Positions 1-7,852 of a DNA stretch of 64,000 nt are shown here, one piece after another. A program made the position numbers and the translations under genes. The stretch covers positions 124,001-188,000 of the forward strand of contig CAKQUX010000001.1 of NCBI GenBank assembly GCA_934277645.1. The letters run 5' to 3'. This stretch comes from an uncultured Clostridia bacterium (GTDB taxonomy: Bacteria; Bacillota; Clostridia; Christensenellales; CAG-917). The notes below the pieces were generated by a model. That model saw nothing but the letters and a program-made list of their open reading frames with translations, was not told the origin of the DNA and did not search any database. Numbering within the stretch: position 1 is the first letter of the stretch; each line of letters starts with the position of its first letter.

Positions 1-255
1 GTCAAGTCTGCCGCCAATGTCCGCAACGAAACAACCCTTGCCTGCGACGGTATAAATAAACCCGTTTGCGGCAAGCTGTTCCCAAGCATTTTTCACCGTG
101 ATTACGCTTATAGAAAGTTCGTTCGCAACATTTCTTATTGACGGAAGAATTTCATCGGGCTTTAATTTTCCGTTTAAAATCTGCGCCGTAATCTGGTCGT
201 ATATCTGTTCGTATATCGGAGTGTCCGATTTTAACGATACCGTCAAATTTATCAA
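1..255 (-). CDS. GntR-family (YtrA-type) transcriptional regulator, partial
   Basis: The visible part is the N-terminal 85 residues of a GntR-type winged helix protein; the 3' part runs off the window. The translated start contains the family signature PIYEQIYDQI followed by a helix-turn-helix with LPSIRNVANELSISVITVK and a wing with GKGCFV. The start is taken as the TTG at 255, preceded by an AAAGGG ribosome binding site and overlapping the TGA stop of the permease gene (TTGA), so the gene is translationally coupled as the last gene of the ABC operon. YtrA-type regulators have a short C-terminal part and normally repress their own ABC-transporter operon in response to cell-wall or membrane antibiotics; that role is inferred here. 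Having the regulator last rather than first in the operon is somewhat unusual. Confidence 0.85.
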   Translation of the reverse strand, partial: MINLTVSLKSDTPIYEQIYDQITAQILNGKLKPDEILPSIRNVANELSISVITVKNAWEQLAANGFIYTVAGKGCFVADIGGRLD

Positions 256-899
256 AGCGTAACCCTTTCGAAATTCTTCTTTGAAATCTTGTTTGAAATA
301 ATCAACGTAACGATATAGAACAAGATGCCCGAAATCAAAACGATAATTCGATAGCCGACGTATGCAACGTTTATGCCGTCAAGATAAAATTTTAAATTCG
401 TAAATCCTATCAAAAACTCTGCCGCAACGTAAACTATGCAATATGCAATTACGCCCACAATCATAGGAATGCCCGCTTTATAGCCGGTTTTAAAATACCA
501 TGGCATAAACACTAAATTGAACACTCCGTAACATATAAACGTAATGCCGAAATAGGTAAGATTTGCGTCAAGACCTACAATATTGCCGTTTTTATTGGTC
601 ACGAAGAGCGAAACTACGGCAAACGGAACGGCTGTCAAAATTTGAAGCACTTCGATAAAACTTATGCTGAAATGCTTTCCCTTTACAATGTCGTTTCTCG
701 GAATCGGAAGCATAGCCGTAAACACGTTATCGTTGTTCGCTCTTGCAATGTTAAAACAAATACTTATAGAAAGCAAGCTGTAACTTACGCCTACAATCGC
801 AGGATATGACGGAATAACAAGCAATGCGCTAAGTAACAACATAAAATATGCAATCGGATTTATGAACAGTTTTAATTCTTTATAGATTATGTTTTTCAT
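252..899 (-). CDS. ABC-2 type transporter permease
   Basis: This 215-residue protein is almost entirely hydrophobic, with about six predicted membrane spans and short loops, matching the ABC-2 permeases (ABC2_membrane_5 type) that pair with YtrA/GntR-regulated ATPases. It would form the membrane channel of an exporter, the substrate being unknown. The start codon abuts the stop of the upstream ATPase gene at 899, and its stop overlaps the start of the GntR gene, so the three genes form one tightly packed operon. The N-terminus (IIYKELKLFINP) is typical of this family. Since the partner ATPase is frameshifted, the transporter may be non-functional in this strain. Confidence 0.8.
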   Translation of the reverse strand: MKNIIYKELKLFINPIAYFMLLLSALLVIPSYPAIVGVSYSLLSISICFNIARANNDNVFTAMLPIPRNDIVKGKHFSISFIEVLQILTAVPFAVVSLFVTNKNGNIVGLDANLTYFGITFICYGVFNLVFMPWYFKTGYKAGIPMIVGVIAYCIVYVAAEFLIGFTNLKFYLDGINVAYVGYRIIVLISGILFYIVTLIISNKISKKNFERVTL

Positions 900-1737
900 T
901 ATGCTTCCTCCTTGTTGTAGTAAACCATTATATCTTCGAGATTAGGCAATTCTGTTTTAAAGCCGCTTTTGGCGTTAAAATCTTCCTTTTTGACAAGCGC
1001 CGAAAAACCGAATCTATTTTTCTTTACGCCGATAAACTTTGAAGCTACTTCGTCGTTTAATTCGTCAAGACCGCCCTTAACAATCAAATGACTGTTGATA
1101 AGGTCGTCTTTTGTGCTGTTTGCCACAATTTTTCCGTCTTTGATAAACAAGATGTAATCGGCGCATTTATCGAGGTCAGACGTTATATGCGTCGAAAACA
1201 AAATCGATTTATCTCCGTCCGAAACTATTTCCTGAAATAAGTCGAGCAATTCGTCACGGGCTATCCAAGTCCGCTTGTCGGTTCGTCGAAAATAAAAAGT
1301 TCCGCTCCGTGCGAAAGCGCAAAAGTAAGTCCGAGCTTGACTTTCATTCCGCTCGAAAGCTCTTCGATTCGCTTGTTTTCCGAGAGGTTGAAACGCGTCA
1401 AATATTTTTTGTAAGCGTCTTCGTCCCAATGCTTGAAAAATTTTTTGTATACGTTTGCAATGACTTTAATTTTGACTTTCGGATAATAGTTGACTTCGCC
1501 GAGCATATAGCCGATTCTTTCTTTAAGTTCGAGTTCGTTGTCTTTGAAATCCTTTCCGAAAATTTCAACCGTTCCGCTTGTCGGCGTAACCATATTCAAA
1601 ATCGATTTAATTGTGGTGGATTTTCCTGCCCCGTTTCGACCGATGAAGCCGAGAATGTATCCCTTTTCAAGTTCAAACGAAACGTCCGACAAATCAAATT
1701 CCGAATAATGCTTTGACAAATTTTCAACTTTTAACAT
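899..1737 (-). pseudogene. ABC transporter ATP-binding protein, frameshifted
   Basis: The reading frame starts at 1737 with a normal ABC ATPase: Walker A GRNGAGKST, signature LSSGMKVKLGL and Walker B LFIFDEPTSGL. It then hits a TAG at about 1263. A second frame continues the protein from about 1262 with IARDELLDLFQEI, the H-loop FSTHI and a C-terminal domain to 899. The family normally reads SGLDPIARDELL here, so the data fit a deletion of four bases in the codons for Asp-Pro, just after the Walker B motif. Both halves are otherwise well conserved, which points to a recent mutation or an assembly error rather than old decay. The D-loop aspartate is lost in either case. A programmed frameshift is unlikely because no slippery run is seen. 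It heads the operon with the permease and GntR gene. Confidence 0.8.
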
Positions 1738-1893
1738 TTTTATCTCCTTTTAGATAGAATGCAAATCTGTTACACAACTGCTCGCCTAAGTAAAAATCTC
1801 TAAAACCATATCTAAAAACTAAAATTTTAAAATTTAATTTTTAACAAATTTTACCGCAATTAAATATAATTGCATATCAACTGTGCATATTGT

Positions 1894-1910
1894 ATATATA
1901 CAGTATATAT
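1894..1910. promoter_or_regulatory. Palindrome, candidate GntR operator
   Basis: A perfect inverted repeat of 8 bases on each side of one central base (ATATATAC-A-GTATATAT) lies about 160 bases upstream of the ABC ATPase start. YtrA-type GntR regulators bind short AT-rich palindromes upstream of their operons, so this is a reasonable operator candidate. The surroundings are very AT-rich, which raises the chance of a fortuitous palindrome, and no unambiguous promoter was found next to it. Confidence 0.35.
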
Positions 1911-2054
1911 CATTATCGTATGTTGTCAATTGTTTTTTGAAAAAATTTTAAATTTTTAATTTTGAATTTATAAATTTTTATAAATATTTAAATTTTGAAT
2001 ACGTTACTTTAATTATCTATATTTTAACAAGTTATATACAAGTTTGATATATTC

Positions 2055-2122
2055 AAACAAGTTATATTTGATTTAGTTATATTTAAACAAGTTATATTTG
2101 ATTTAGTTATATTTAAACAAGT
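2055..2122. repeat. 30-bp tandem repeat, about 2.3 copies
   Basis: Inside the 520-base AT-rich gap between the ABC operon and the hydrogenase genes, a 30-base unit beginning AAACAAGTTATATTTG is repeated exactly at 2055-2084 and 2085-2114, with a third partial copy to 2122 and a degenerate one just upstream. No coding potential is seen. The rest of the gap (1738-2186) is AT-rich sequence with no further recognisable feature apart from the palindrome listed separately. Confidence 0.8.
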
Positions 2123-2187
2123 CTATTAAATATGTTTTATTCCTAAATAAGTTTTTTAATACTTTCATTTTTTATTTGATTATATAA

Positions 2188-2220
2188 AAAAACACCAACC
2201 TTTCGGTCGGTGCTTTTTTT
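2188..2220 (-). terminator. Intrinsic terminator after hydA (bidirectional)
   Basis: The stem CACCAACC / GGTCGGTG with a short loop is flanked by runs of A on one side and T on the other, so it can act on both strands. It lies about 40 bases beyond the hydA stop and closes the hydrogenase operon on the minus strand. Confidence 0.85.
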
Positions 2221-2258
2221 ATTGAAATTTTATTGCGCCTTTTTACTCTCTACAAAGA

Positions 2259-3998
2259 TTAAAACTTATCTCTCTTGACGTAAGACGTATGGAGAATTTC
2301 GTGAGCTTTGTGGCTGTTCGGTTCTCCGAAATATTCTTTGTAAATCGTTTGAATTGCAGGGTTTGCGTGCGATTTTCTAAGCGTTGCCTTTTTATCTGCT
2401 TCATAAATAGCCGCGGCTCTCGTTGCCTTGATGTCGTAGTTATTTCTGATTTCAGCCGACTTAATAGGTTGACCGCCACCGTTTACGCAACCGCCCGGAC
2501 AAGACATAACTTCGATAAAGTGATAATCGGCTTTACCTGCTCTGACTTTATCCATAAGTTCTCTTGCATTTGCAAGTCCCGAGCAAACTGCAACTTTAAC
2601 TTTCGTTCCGGCAACGTCGTACGTTGCTTCTTTAATGCCCTTAGTTCCTCTGACTTCTTTGAAATCGAGTGACGGAGCGTCCTTACCCGTAACGACTTCG
2701 ACAACCGTTCTGAGCGCGGCTTCCATAACACCGCCCGTTGCTCCGAACAAAAGTCCTGCGGTCGTTGCGATTCCGAACGGTTCGTCAAACTTTTCGTCAG
2801 GAAGAGCTTCAAACATAATGCCCGTGCGCTTGATAAGTCTTGCAAGTTCTCTTGTGGTGATTGCAATGTCGATATCAGGAACGCCTGCCGCATTTTGATT
2901 TTCTCTGCCGATTTCAAATTTCTTTGCGGTACAAGGCATAACCGATACTACGACGATTTTCTTAGGATCGATGCCCATCTTTTCGGCATAATACGTTTTG
3001 CAAACTGCGCCGAACATCTGTTGAGGCGATTTGCAAGTCGAAAGGTGGTCGAGTTGATCAGGGAAATTGTGTTCGCAGAATTTGATCCATGCAGGCGAAC
3101 AGCTCGTAATCATAGGAAGAACTCCGCCGTTTTTAAGTCTGCCCAAAAACTCAGTGCCTTCTTCCATAATCGTAAGGTCAGCCGTATAGTCAACGTCGAA
3201 TACGTTCTTAAAGCCGAGTCTGCGTAATGCCGCAACCATCTTGCCTTCAACGTTTGTTCCCATCTTCATTCCGAATTCTTCGCCGAGAGCGACACGAACC
3301 GAAGGAGCCGTGCCGACGATGACGTATTTGTCAGGATCGGCAAGAGCCGCCAAAACGTCGTCAATCGATTCCTTTTCGTGAAGAGCTCCGACAGGACATA
3401 CGGTGATACATTGTCCGCAGCCTACGCAAGCTACGTCTTTTAACGGCTTTTCAAATGCGGTTGCGATATGCGTATCGAAACCACGAGCATTTGCGCCGAT
3501 AACGCCGACCGATTGATACTTAGAGCAAGCGGCTACGCAACGACGGCAAAGTACGCATTTGTCATTGTCACGGACGATGTAAGGCGTCGAGTCGTCGATA
3601 GGATAACTGTTTGTGTCACCCTTATACTTATGGTCGTCGCAACCGAGTTCGATTGCAAGCGTTTGAAGTTCGCAGTTGTTGTTGCGGATACATCCGAGAC
3701 ATTCTTTTTTGTGGTCTGACAAGATAAGTTCCACAGTCGTTTTGCGGCTGTCAAGAACTCTCTTGGTGTTTGTAAAGACTTCCATACCCTCGTTTACAGG
3801 ATATACGCAAGCCGCGACAAGGCTTCTTGCACCCTTAACTTCGACTACGCAAACACGGCAAGCACCGATAGCGTTGATGTCTTTAAGGTAACAAAGGGTC
3901 GGGATTTTGATTCCTACACTTCTGGCAGCTTCCAAGATAGTTGTTCCGGCTTCGACAGAAACAGGAATGTTATTTATTTTCAAATTAACTAAAGCCAT
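2259..3998 (-). CDS. hydA: [FeFe] hydrogenase catalytic subunit HydA/HndD, NADH-linked type
   Basis: This 579-residue protein is the hydrogen-producing or hydrogen-oxidising subunit of a multi-subunit, flavin-containing [FeFe] hydrogenase that works with HydB and HydC in the cytoplasm, probably bifurcating electrons from ferredoxin and NADH. Domains in order: 2Fe-2S ferredoxin (Cys 36, 47, 50, 64), His-Cys 4Fe-4S site (H96-C109), two 4Fe-4S clusters (CVLCRRCVAAC, CVGCGQCITVC) and the H-cluster domain with TSCSPAW (about 298), MPCTAKKFE and EVMSCPGGCVNGGGQP, then the small-subunit tail YKEYFGEP. The start at 3998 is chosen because an AGAGGTG site precedes it and it lies 10 bases after hydB; an ATG at 4031 would overlap hydB. 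The L1 motif has Ser where many monomeric enzymes have a second Cys (see findings). Confidence 0.95.
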   Translation of the reverse strand: MALVNLKINNIPVSVEAGTTILEAARSVGIKIPTLCYLKDINAIGACRVCVVEVKGARSLVAACVYPVNEGMEVFTNTKRVLDSRKTTVELILSDHKKECLGCIRNNNCELQTLAIELGCDDHKYKGDTNSYPIDDSTPYIVRDNDKCVLCRRCVAACSKYQSVGVIGANARGFDTHIATAFEKPLKDVACVGCGQCITVCPVGALHEKESIDDVLAALADPDKYVIVGTAPSVRVALGEEFGMKMGTNVEGKMVAALRRLGFKNVFDVDYTADLTIMEEGTEFLGRLKNGGVLPMITSCSPAWIKFCEHNFPDQLDHLSTCKSPQQMFGAVCKTYYAEKMGIDPKKIVVVSVMPCTAKKFEIGRENQNAAGVPDIDIAITTRELARLIKRTGIMFEALPDEKFDEPFGIATTAGLLFGATGGVMEAALRTVVEVVTGKDAPSLDFKEVRGTKGIKEATYDVAGTKVKVAVCSGLANARELMDKVRAGKADYHFIEVMSCPGGCVNGGGQPIKSAEIRNNYDIKATRAAAIYEADKKATLRKSHANPAIQTIYKEYFGEPNSHKAHEILHTSYVKRDKF

Positions 3999-4008
3999 AT
4001 CGCACCTC

Positions 4009-5793
4009 TTACTTCTTGATGATTGCGCCAAACTTACAGTTGCTTATACATACGCCGCACTTAATACACTTTGTTTGGTCAATATTGAATTTTTGTTTAA
4101 TTTCGCCCGAAATTGCGTTAACAGGACATTTTCTCGAACAAAGCGAGCAACCTTTACAAGCATCGGTAATTTCGTAGCTGAGCAATGCTTTACATACGCC
4201 GGCAGGACACTTCTTATCTTTGATGTGCGAAACGTATTCGTCACGGAAATATCTGAGAGTGCTGAGTACAGGGTTCGGAGCGGTTTGTCCGAGTCCGCAA
4301 AGAGCATTGTCCTTTATGTAGTAGCAAAGTTTTTCCATATCGTCGAGGTCTTGCATCGTTGCCTGACCTTTGGTGATTTTGTTGAGATATTCCAAAAGTC
4401 TTCTTGTTCCGATACGGCAAGGCGTACATTTTCCGCAGCTTTCGTCAACGGTGAATTCAAGGAAGAATTTTGCGATGTCAACCATACAGTTGTCTTCGTC
4501 CATAACAATCATACCGCCCGACCCCATCATTGAGCCGATAGAAATAAGGTTGTCATAGTCAATAGGAATATCGAAATGTTCGGCAGGGATACAACCGCCC
4601 GACGGTCCGCCCGTTTGAGCAGCTTTGAACTTTTTGCCGTTCGGAACGCCACCGCCGATATCTTCGATAACGGTACGAAGAGTGGTTCCCATAGGAATTT
4701 CGACAAGACCGGTATTTACGATTTTGCCGCCGAGAGCGAAAACTTTCGTTCCTTTCGACTTTTCGGTTCCCATCGAAGCGAACCAATCTGCGCCCTTCAA
4801 AATAATTTGAGCGATATTTGCGTAAGTTTCGACGTTGTTAAGAAGCGTAGGCTTGCCAAAAAGTCCCTTAACCGCAGGGAACGGAGGACGAGGACGCGGC
4901 TCACCACGATGACCTTCGATAGAAGTCATAAGCGCGGTTTCTTCACCGCAAACGAATGCGCCTGCGCCGAGTCTGATTTCGATATCGAAATCGAAGCCTG
5001 TGCCTAAAATGTTTTTACCGAGCAAGCCGTATTCCTTTGCTTGCGCGATTGCAATACGGCAACGTTGAACTGCGATAGGATATTCAGCACGGACGTAAAT
5101 ATAACCTTGATGTGCGCCGATTGCATAGCCTGCGATTGCCATAGCTTCCAAAACAGCGTGTGGGTCGCCTTCCAAAACCGAACGGTCCATGAATGCGCCC
5201 GGGTCGCCTTCGTCAGCGTTACAGCAAACGTACTTGACGTCCGAAACGGTGTTCATAGCAAATTGCCACTTGTTGCCCGTAGGGAAACCGCCGCCGCCAC
5301 GACCGCGAAGTCCCGAAGCTTTGATGACGTCGATAATTTCCTGCGGCTTCATTTCGGTCAAGCATTTGATGAGAGCTTGATATCCGTCGTATGCTATATA
5401 TTCGTCGATATTTTCAGGATTTATAACACCGCAGTTGCGAAGAGCAACACGGGTTTGTTTCTTATAGAAATTGGTATCCGACAAAGCTTTAACAGCGTCG
5501 TGGGTTTTCTTTTCTTTGTAGAGCAATCTTTCTACAAGTCTACCCTTGATGATGTGTTCTTGAACGATTTCTTGAACGTCCTCAGGTTTGATTGCGCTGT
5601 AAAATGCGCCTTCCGGATATATGATAACAACAGGACCTACCGCGCAAAGTCCGAAGCAACCCGTTTCAACAACTTGAACATCGCTTTCAAGATTGTTTTC
5701 TTTGAGTTGTTTTTTGAACTCTTCGATAATTTTTCCGCTGTTGTTTGAGTGACAGCCTGTACCGCCACAGCAAAGAATAGTGCTTCTAAACAT
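4009..5793 (-). CDS. hydB: NADH-binding, NuoF-like hydrogenase subunit HydB
   Basis: This 594-residue protein is the flavin and NADH site of the hydrogenase. It has an N-terminal thioredoxin-like 2Fe-2S domain (CCGGTGCHS and CFGLC), the NuoF FMN/NADH domain with GLRGRGGGGFPTGNKW and CGEETALMTSIEG, a 4Fe-4S site SCGKCTPCRIG, and a C-terminal ferredoxin with two 4Fe-4S motifs (CKGCSLCSRKCP, CIKCGVCISNC). This layout is that of HydB/HndC of trimeric or tetrameric [FeFe] hydrogenases. Electrons would pass from FMN through these clusters to HydA. The gene lies between the small ferredoxin gene (12-base gap) and hydA (10-base gap) in one operon. Confidence 0.95.
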   Translation of the reverse strand: MFRSTILCCGGTGCHSNNSGKIIEEFKKQLKENNLESDVQVVETGCFGLCAVGPVVIIYPEGAFYSAIKPEDVQEIVQEHIIKGRLVERLLYKEKKTHDAVKALSDTNFYKKQTRVALRNCGVINPENIDEYIAYDGYQALIKCLTEMKPQEIIDVIKASGLRGRGGGGFPTGNKWQFAMNTVSDVKYVCCNADEGDPGAFMDRSVLEGDPHAVLEAMAIAGYAIGAHQGYIYVRAEYPIAVQRCRIAIAQAKEYGLLGKNILGTGFDFDIEIRLGAGAFVCGEETALMTSIEGHRGEPRPRPPFPAVKGLFGKPTLLNNVETYANIAQIILKGADWFASMGTEKSKGTKVFALGGKIVNTGLVEIPMGTTLRTVIEDIGGGVPNGKKFKAAQTGGPSGGCIPAEHFDIPIDYDNLISIGSMMGSGGMIVMDEDNCMVDIAKFFLEFTVDESCGKCTPCRIGTRRLLEYLNKITKGQATMQDLDDMEKLCYYIKDNALCGLGQTAPNPVLSTLRYFRDEYVSHIKDKKCPAGVCKALLSYEITDACKGCSLCSRKCPVNAISGEIKQKFNIDQTKCIKCGVCISNCKFGAIIKK

Positions 5794-5805
5794 AAATTAT
5801 TCTCC

Positions 5806-6174
5806 TTATTCGTTGGTAATTAAATAATCTGTACAAATGTTGCCGTTGACGATGTGGCTTGCAATAATTTGCTTAGCCTTTTCAGGGTCTACTTTAACGT
5901 AAGTGACTTTTTCTTGTCCCGGAACAAAAACTTCAACGATTGGTTCGAGCTTGCACATACCAAGACATCCCGAACGTGAAACCTTAACGTTTTTGAGTTG
6001 TCTTGTAGCTACTTCTTCGACCAAAGTATTGAATACAGGACGCGCACCGGCGGAAATGCCGCAAGTTGCCATACCAACGACGATTCTTGTTTCTTCGTTA
6101 GTGTTGTTATCACGCAATATAATCTGAGCTTGCATCTTATCTCTTATTGCTTTGATATCGGCGATACTTTTCAT
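5806..6174 (-). CDS. Thioredoxin-like 2Fe-2S ferredoxin (HndB-like)
   Basis: A 122-residue protein with a thioredoxin-fold 2Fe-2S ferredoxin signature: a cysteine in MATCGISAGA and the pair SRSGCLGMC further on. Such proteins (HndB in Desulfovibrio, or loose subunits in clostridial operons) accompany NADH-linked [FeFe] hydrogenases as an extra electron carrier. Only three obvious cluster cysteines plus GISAGA are visible, so cluster binding should be regarded as likely but not certain. The start overlaps the stop of the upstream HATPase gene by four bases (ATGA), indicating translational coupling. Confidence 0.85.
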   Translation of the reverse strand: MKSIADIKAIRDKMQAQIILRDNNTNEETRIVVGMATCGISAGARPVFNTLVEEVATRQLKNVKVSRSGCLGMCKLEPIVEVFVPGQEKVTYVKVDPEKAKQIIASHIVNGNICTDYLITNE

Positions 6175-6713
6175 AATGATCCTCCAATTTGTGATATGTT
6201 TTCTCTTATATAATTTTTAACAAATAATAATACTTCCGGCTCGCTAATAGGAACTCCGTCAAGCTCGGCTTTAAGCTCTCTCGTGTCGAGCGTAAACCCG
6301 ACGTCGTTCACCGAATAGGTAAGAACGTAATCGACGCTGTCTTCGCCGCTAAGCAACGTAGACATCGTTTCTCCCAAATCTCCGAGAGGCGGACGGTCTA
6401 TGTGGTCAATTTGAAAATCGGTTGTGACAACGGTTCCTACGCCAAGTTTCGACGAAATACTAAACCGTCCTCCGCTCATTTCCGCTTCCATTTTTAGCAA
6501 CGGAAGTCCCAAGCCGACTTTACGCGTCGTGCGAGTCGTCGTGTACGGGTCCGTCACCTTTGACAGGAACTCTTCGCTCATACCCTTGCCGTTGTCTTTA
6601 ACGGAAACGGTAAGCAAATTGTCCTTTGCCGATACGTCGATTTCGATAAGCGTCGCATTCGCTTTTACCGAATTTTCGACAATGTCCAGTATGTTTAACG
6701 CAAGTTCTCTCAT
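6171..6713 (-). CDS. HATPase-domain protein of hydrogenase operon
   Basis: A 180-residue stand-alone GHKL ATPase domain with N-box DIVENSVKANA, G1 box DNGKGMSEEF and G2 box GLGLPLLKMEAEMSGG, as in histidine kinases and anti-sigma factors, but with no dimerisation/phosphoacceptor region. Similar genes accompany NADH-linked hydrogenase clusters in Thermotoga and clostridia, where their function is not established. The C-terminal 60 residues after the ATPase fold are not recognised. It is the first gene after an internal promoter and overlaps the ferredoxin gene. A regulatory role linked to redox or hydrogen sensing is inferred from position only. Confidence 0.8.
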   Translation of the reverse strand: MRELALNILDIVENSVKANATLIEIDVSAKDNLLTVSVKDNGKGMSEEFLSKVTDPYTTTRTTRKVGLGLPLLKMEAEMSGGRFSISSKLGVGTVVTTDFQIDHIDRPPLGDLGETMSTLLSGEDSVDYVLTYSVNDVGFTLDTRELKAELDGVPISEPEVLLFVKNYIRENISQIGGSL

Positions 6714-6754
6714 AATTCAACCTTGCCCTCAAAATTGCACACAAAACCTATATT

Positions 6755-6783
6755 ATAATAGCACAAGAAATCGGTTTTGAAAA
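6755..6783 (-). promoter_or_regulatory. Internal promoter in hydrogenase operon
   Basis: On the minus strand a TTTTCA box (6778-6783) and a TATTAT box (6755-6760), preceded by TG for an extended -10, are separated by 17 bases and lie about 40 bases upstream of the HATPase gene start. The 111-base gap here is the only real gap in the 9881-2259 gene row, so hydAB could be transcribed independently of the sensory genes upstream. Confidence 0.6.
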
Positions 6784-6824
6784 GCCGTTTTTTTATATTT
6801 TTACAATTTATAAAAGTAATATTT

Positions 6825-7529
6825 TTACAATTTTTCGACATTCTTTTTTCTTAGATAATTCATAAGTGAAAATATCGAGTCGTCAGGCAAATCTATCTCG
6901 CTGACAAGCCCTATGCTTTCCAGCGTATGAGCGTCGGAATCCACCAGAACGGTGTACTTTTTGCGGAACTTATCACAATATTCTTCGCTTGCCTTAGTCG
7001 AAATTTCAATCATATTGAATCCGTCTTCGATAACGCCTAAAATGGACAACATGCTGTTGCCCTCTCTATCGACGTGCGCGGGAATTGCCACGCCGTCATA
7101 TCGCTCGGCAAGGGCCTTAACCTTTTTAGGCGTGATTTTTGCGCCGTGAAGTAACAGCCTATCATCATGACCGACGATATTGTCGTCCTCGTCCATAATA
7201 AGCTGATCGCCGTAAATTTCGGGAACGTTTTTCAAATCCGTGAAAGGAATCTCGTTATAAAAGGCTCTGAGTTTCTGAAAACTATCGAACAAGCATAAAA
7301 TATGTATATCTTCTTCTGTTTGAATTTCAACGGCAGGCACAACGGTTATGCCGTACTCGTGTCCTGCTTTAAGTGCAACTTCCACGCTTCCGATTGCATT
7401 GTGATCGCTAATCGCAATGAAATCGAGTCCCGACAGCTTGGCAAAAGCAACGATGGTGACAGGCGTCATATCGTTTTCCGCGCAAGGCGACAGGCAACTA
7501 TGAACGTGGAAATCATACTTAAACTTCAT
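6825..7529 (-). CDS. PHP-domain phosphoesterase
   Basis: This 234-residue protein carries the PHP metal-dependent phosphoesterase motifs: HVHSCLSPCAEND near the N-terminus, AISDHNAIGS, IPAHVDR around residue 150 and VDSDAH near 195. These histidines and aspartates normally bind two or three metal ions. PHP proteins of this short type hydrolyse nucleotide or sugar phosphates, but the substrate cannot be told from sequence. It directly follows the DRTGG gene (overlap at 7529) in the sensory half of the hydrogenase block, an association also known from other anaerobes. Confidence 0.85.
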   Translation of the reverse strand: MKFKYDFHVHSCLSPCAENDMTPVTIVAFAKLSGLDFIAISDHNAIGSVEVALKAGHEYGITVVPAVEIQTEEDIHILCLFDSFQKLRAFYNEIPFTDLKNVPEIYGDQLIMDEDDNIVGHDDRLLLHGAKITPKKVKALAERYDGVAIPAHVDREGNSMLSILGVIEDGFNMIEISTKASEEYCDKFRKKYTVLVDSDAHTLESIGLVSEIDLPDDSIFSLMNYLRKKNVEKL

Positions 7530-7852
7530 TATTTCTCCAAATATCTCTTCACCGCTTCAAATATGTCATAGTCGGTTTCGATAAGGTTCACACCCTGCTC
7601 TTTGGCTTTATTAGCAAGTTCGGCAGTGCTTTTTGCGCCTTCGCATACGACGATGACGCCCACTTCGGCAAGCGTTGCGACAGCGCAAACGTTTACGTTC
7701 GTCATAACGGTAAACCAAGCAGAACCGCTCGGAGCTTGCCCCATAACAAAACTTAAAAAATCACCGCAATAACCCGTCGTAATCTCAAACGAACCGTCCA
7801 CAAGGTTGACAACGTTTGCGTCGAGCTTTTTTATGAGTTCGTCAATTTTCAT
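7529..7852 (-). CDS. DRTGG-domain protein (1)
   Basis: A 107-residue protein composed of one DRTGG-type domain, recognisable by the spacing of DFLSFVMGQAPSGSAWFTV and a following alternating beta-alpha pattern (VNVCAVATLAEVGVIVV). DRTGG domains occur in phosphotransacetylases and beside CBS domains and are believed to bind small ligands; the ligand is unknown. It overlaps both neighbours by a few bases, so it is translated as part of the sensory hydrogenase operon. A second copy of the same family is at 9537-9881. Confidence 0.8.
   Translation of the reverse strand: MKIDELIKKLDANVVNLVDGSFEITTGYCGDFLSFVMGQAPSGSAWFTVMTNVNVCAVATLAEVGVIVVCEGAKSTAELANKAKEQGVNLIETDYDIFEAVKRYLEK

Noticed and set aside
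1255..1270. Programmed frameshift in the ABC ATPase
   Set aside because: No slippery heptamer or run is present and the protein lacks the expected Asp-Pro, so a deletion explains the data better.
3999..4031. Longer N-terminus of HydA starting at 4031
   Set aside because: It would overlap hydB by 23 bases, has no ribosome binding site, and the ferredoxin domain starts right after the internal Met at 3998.
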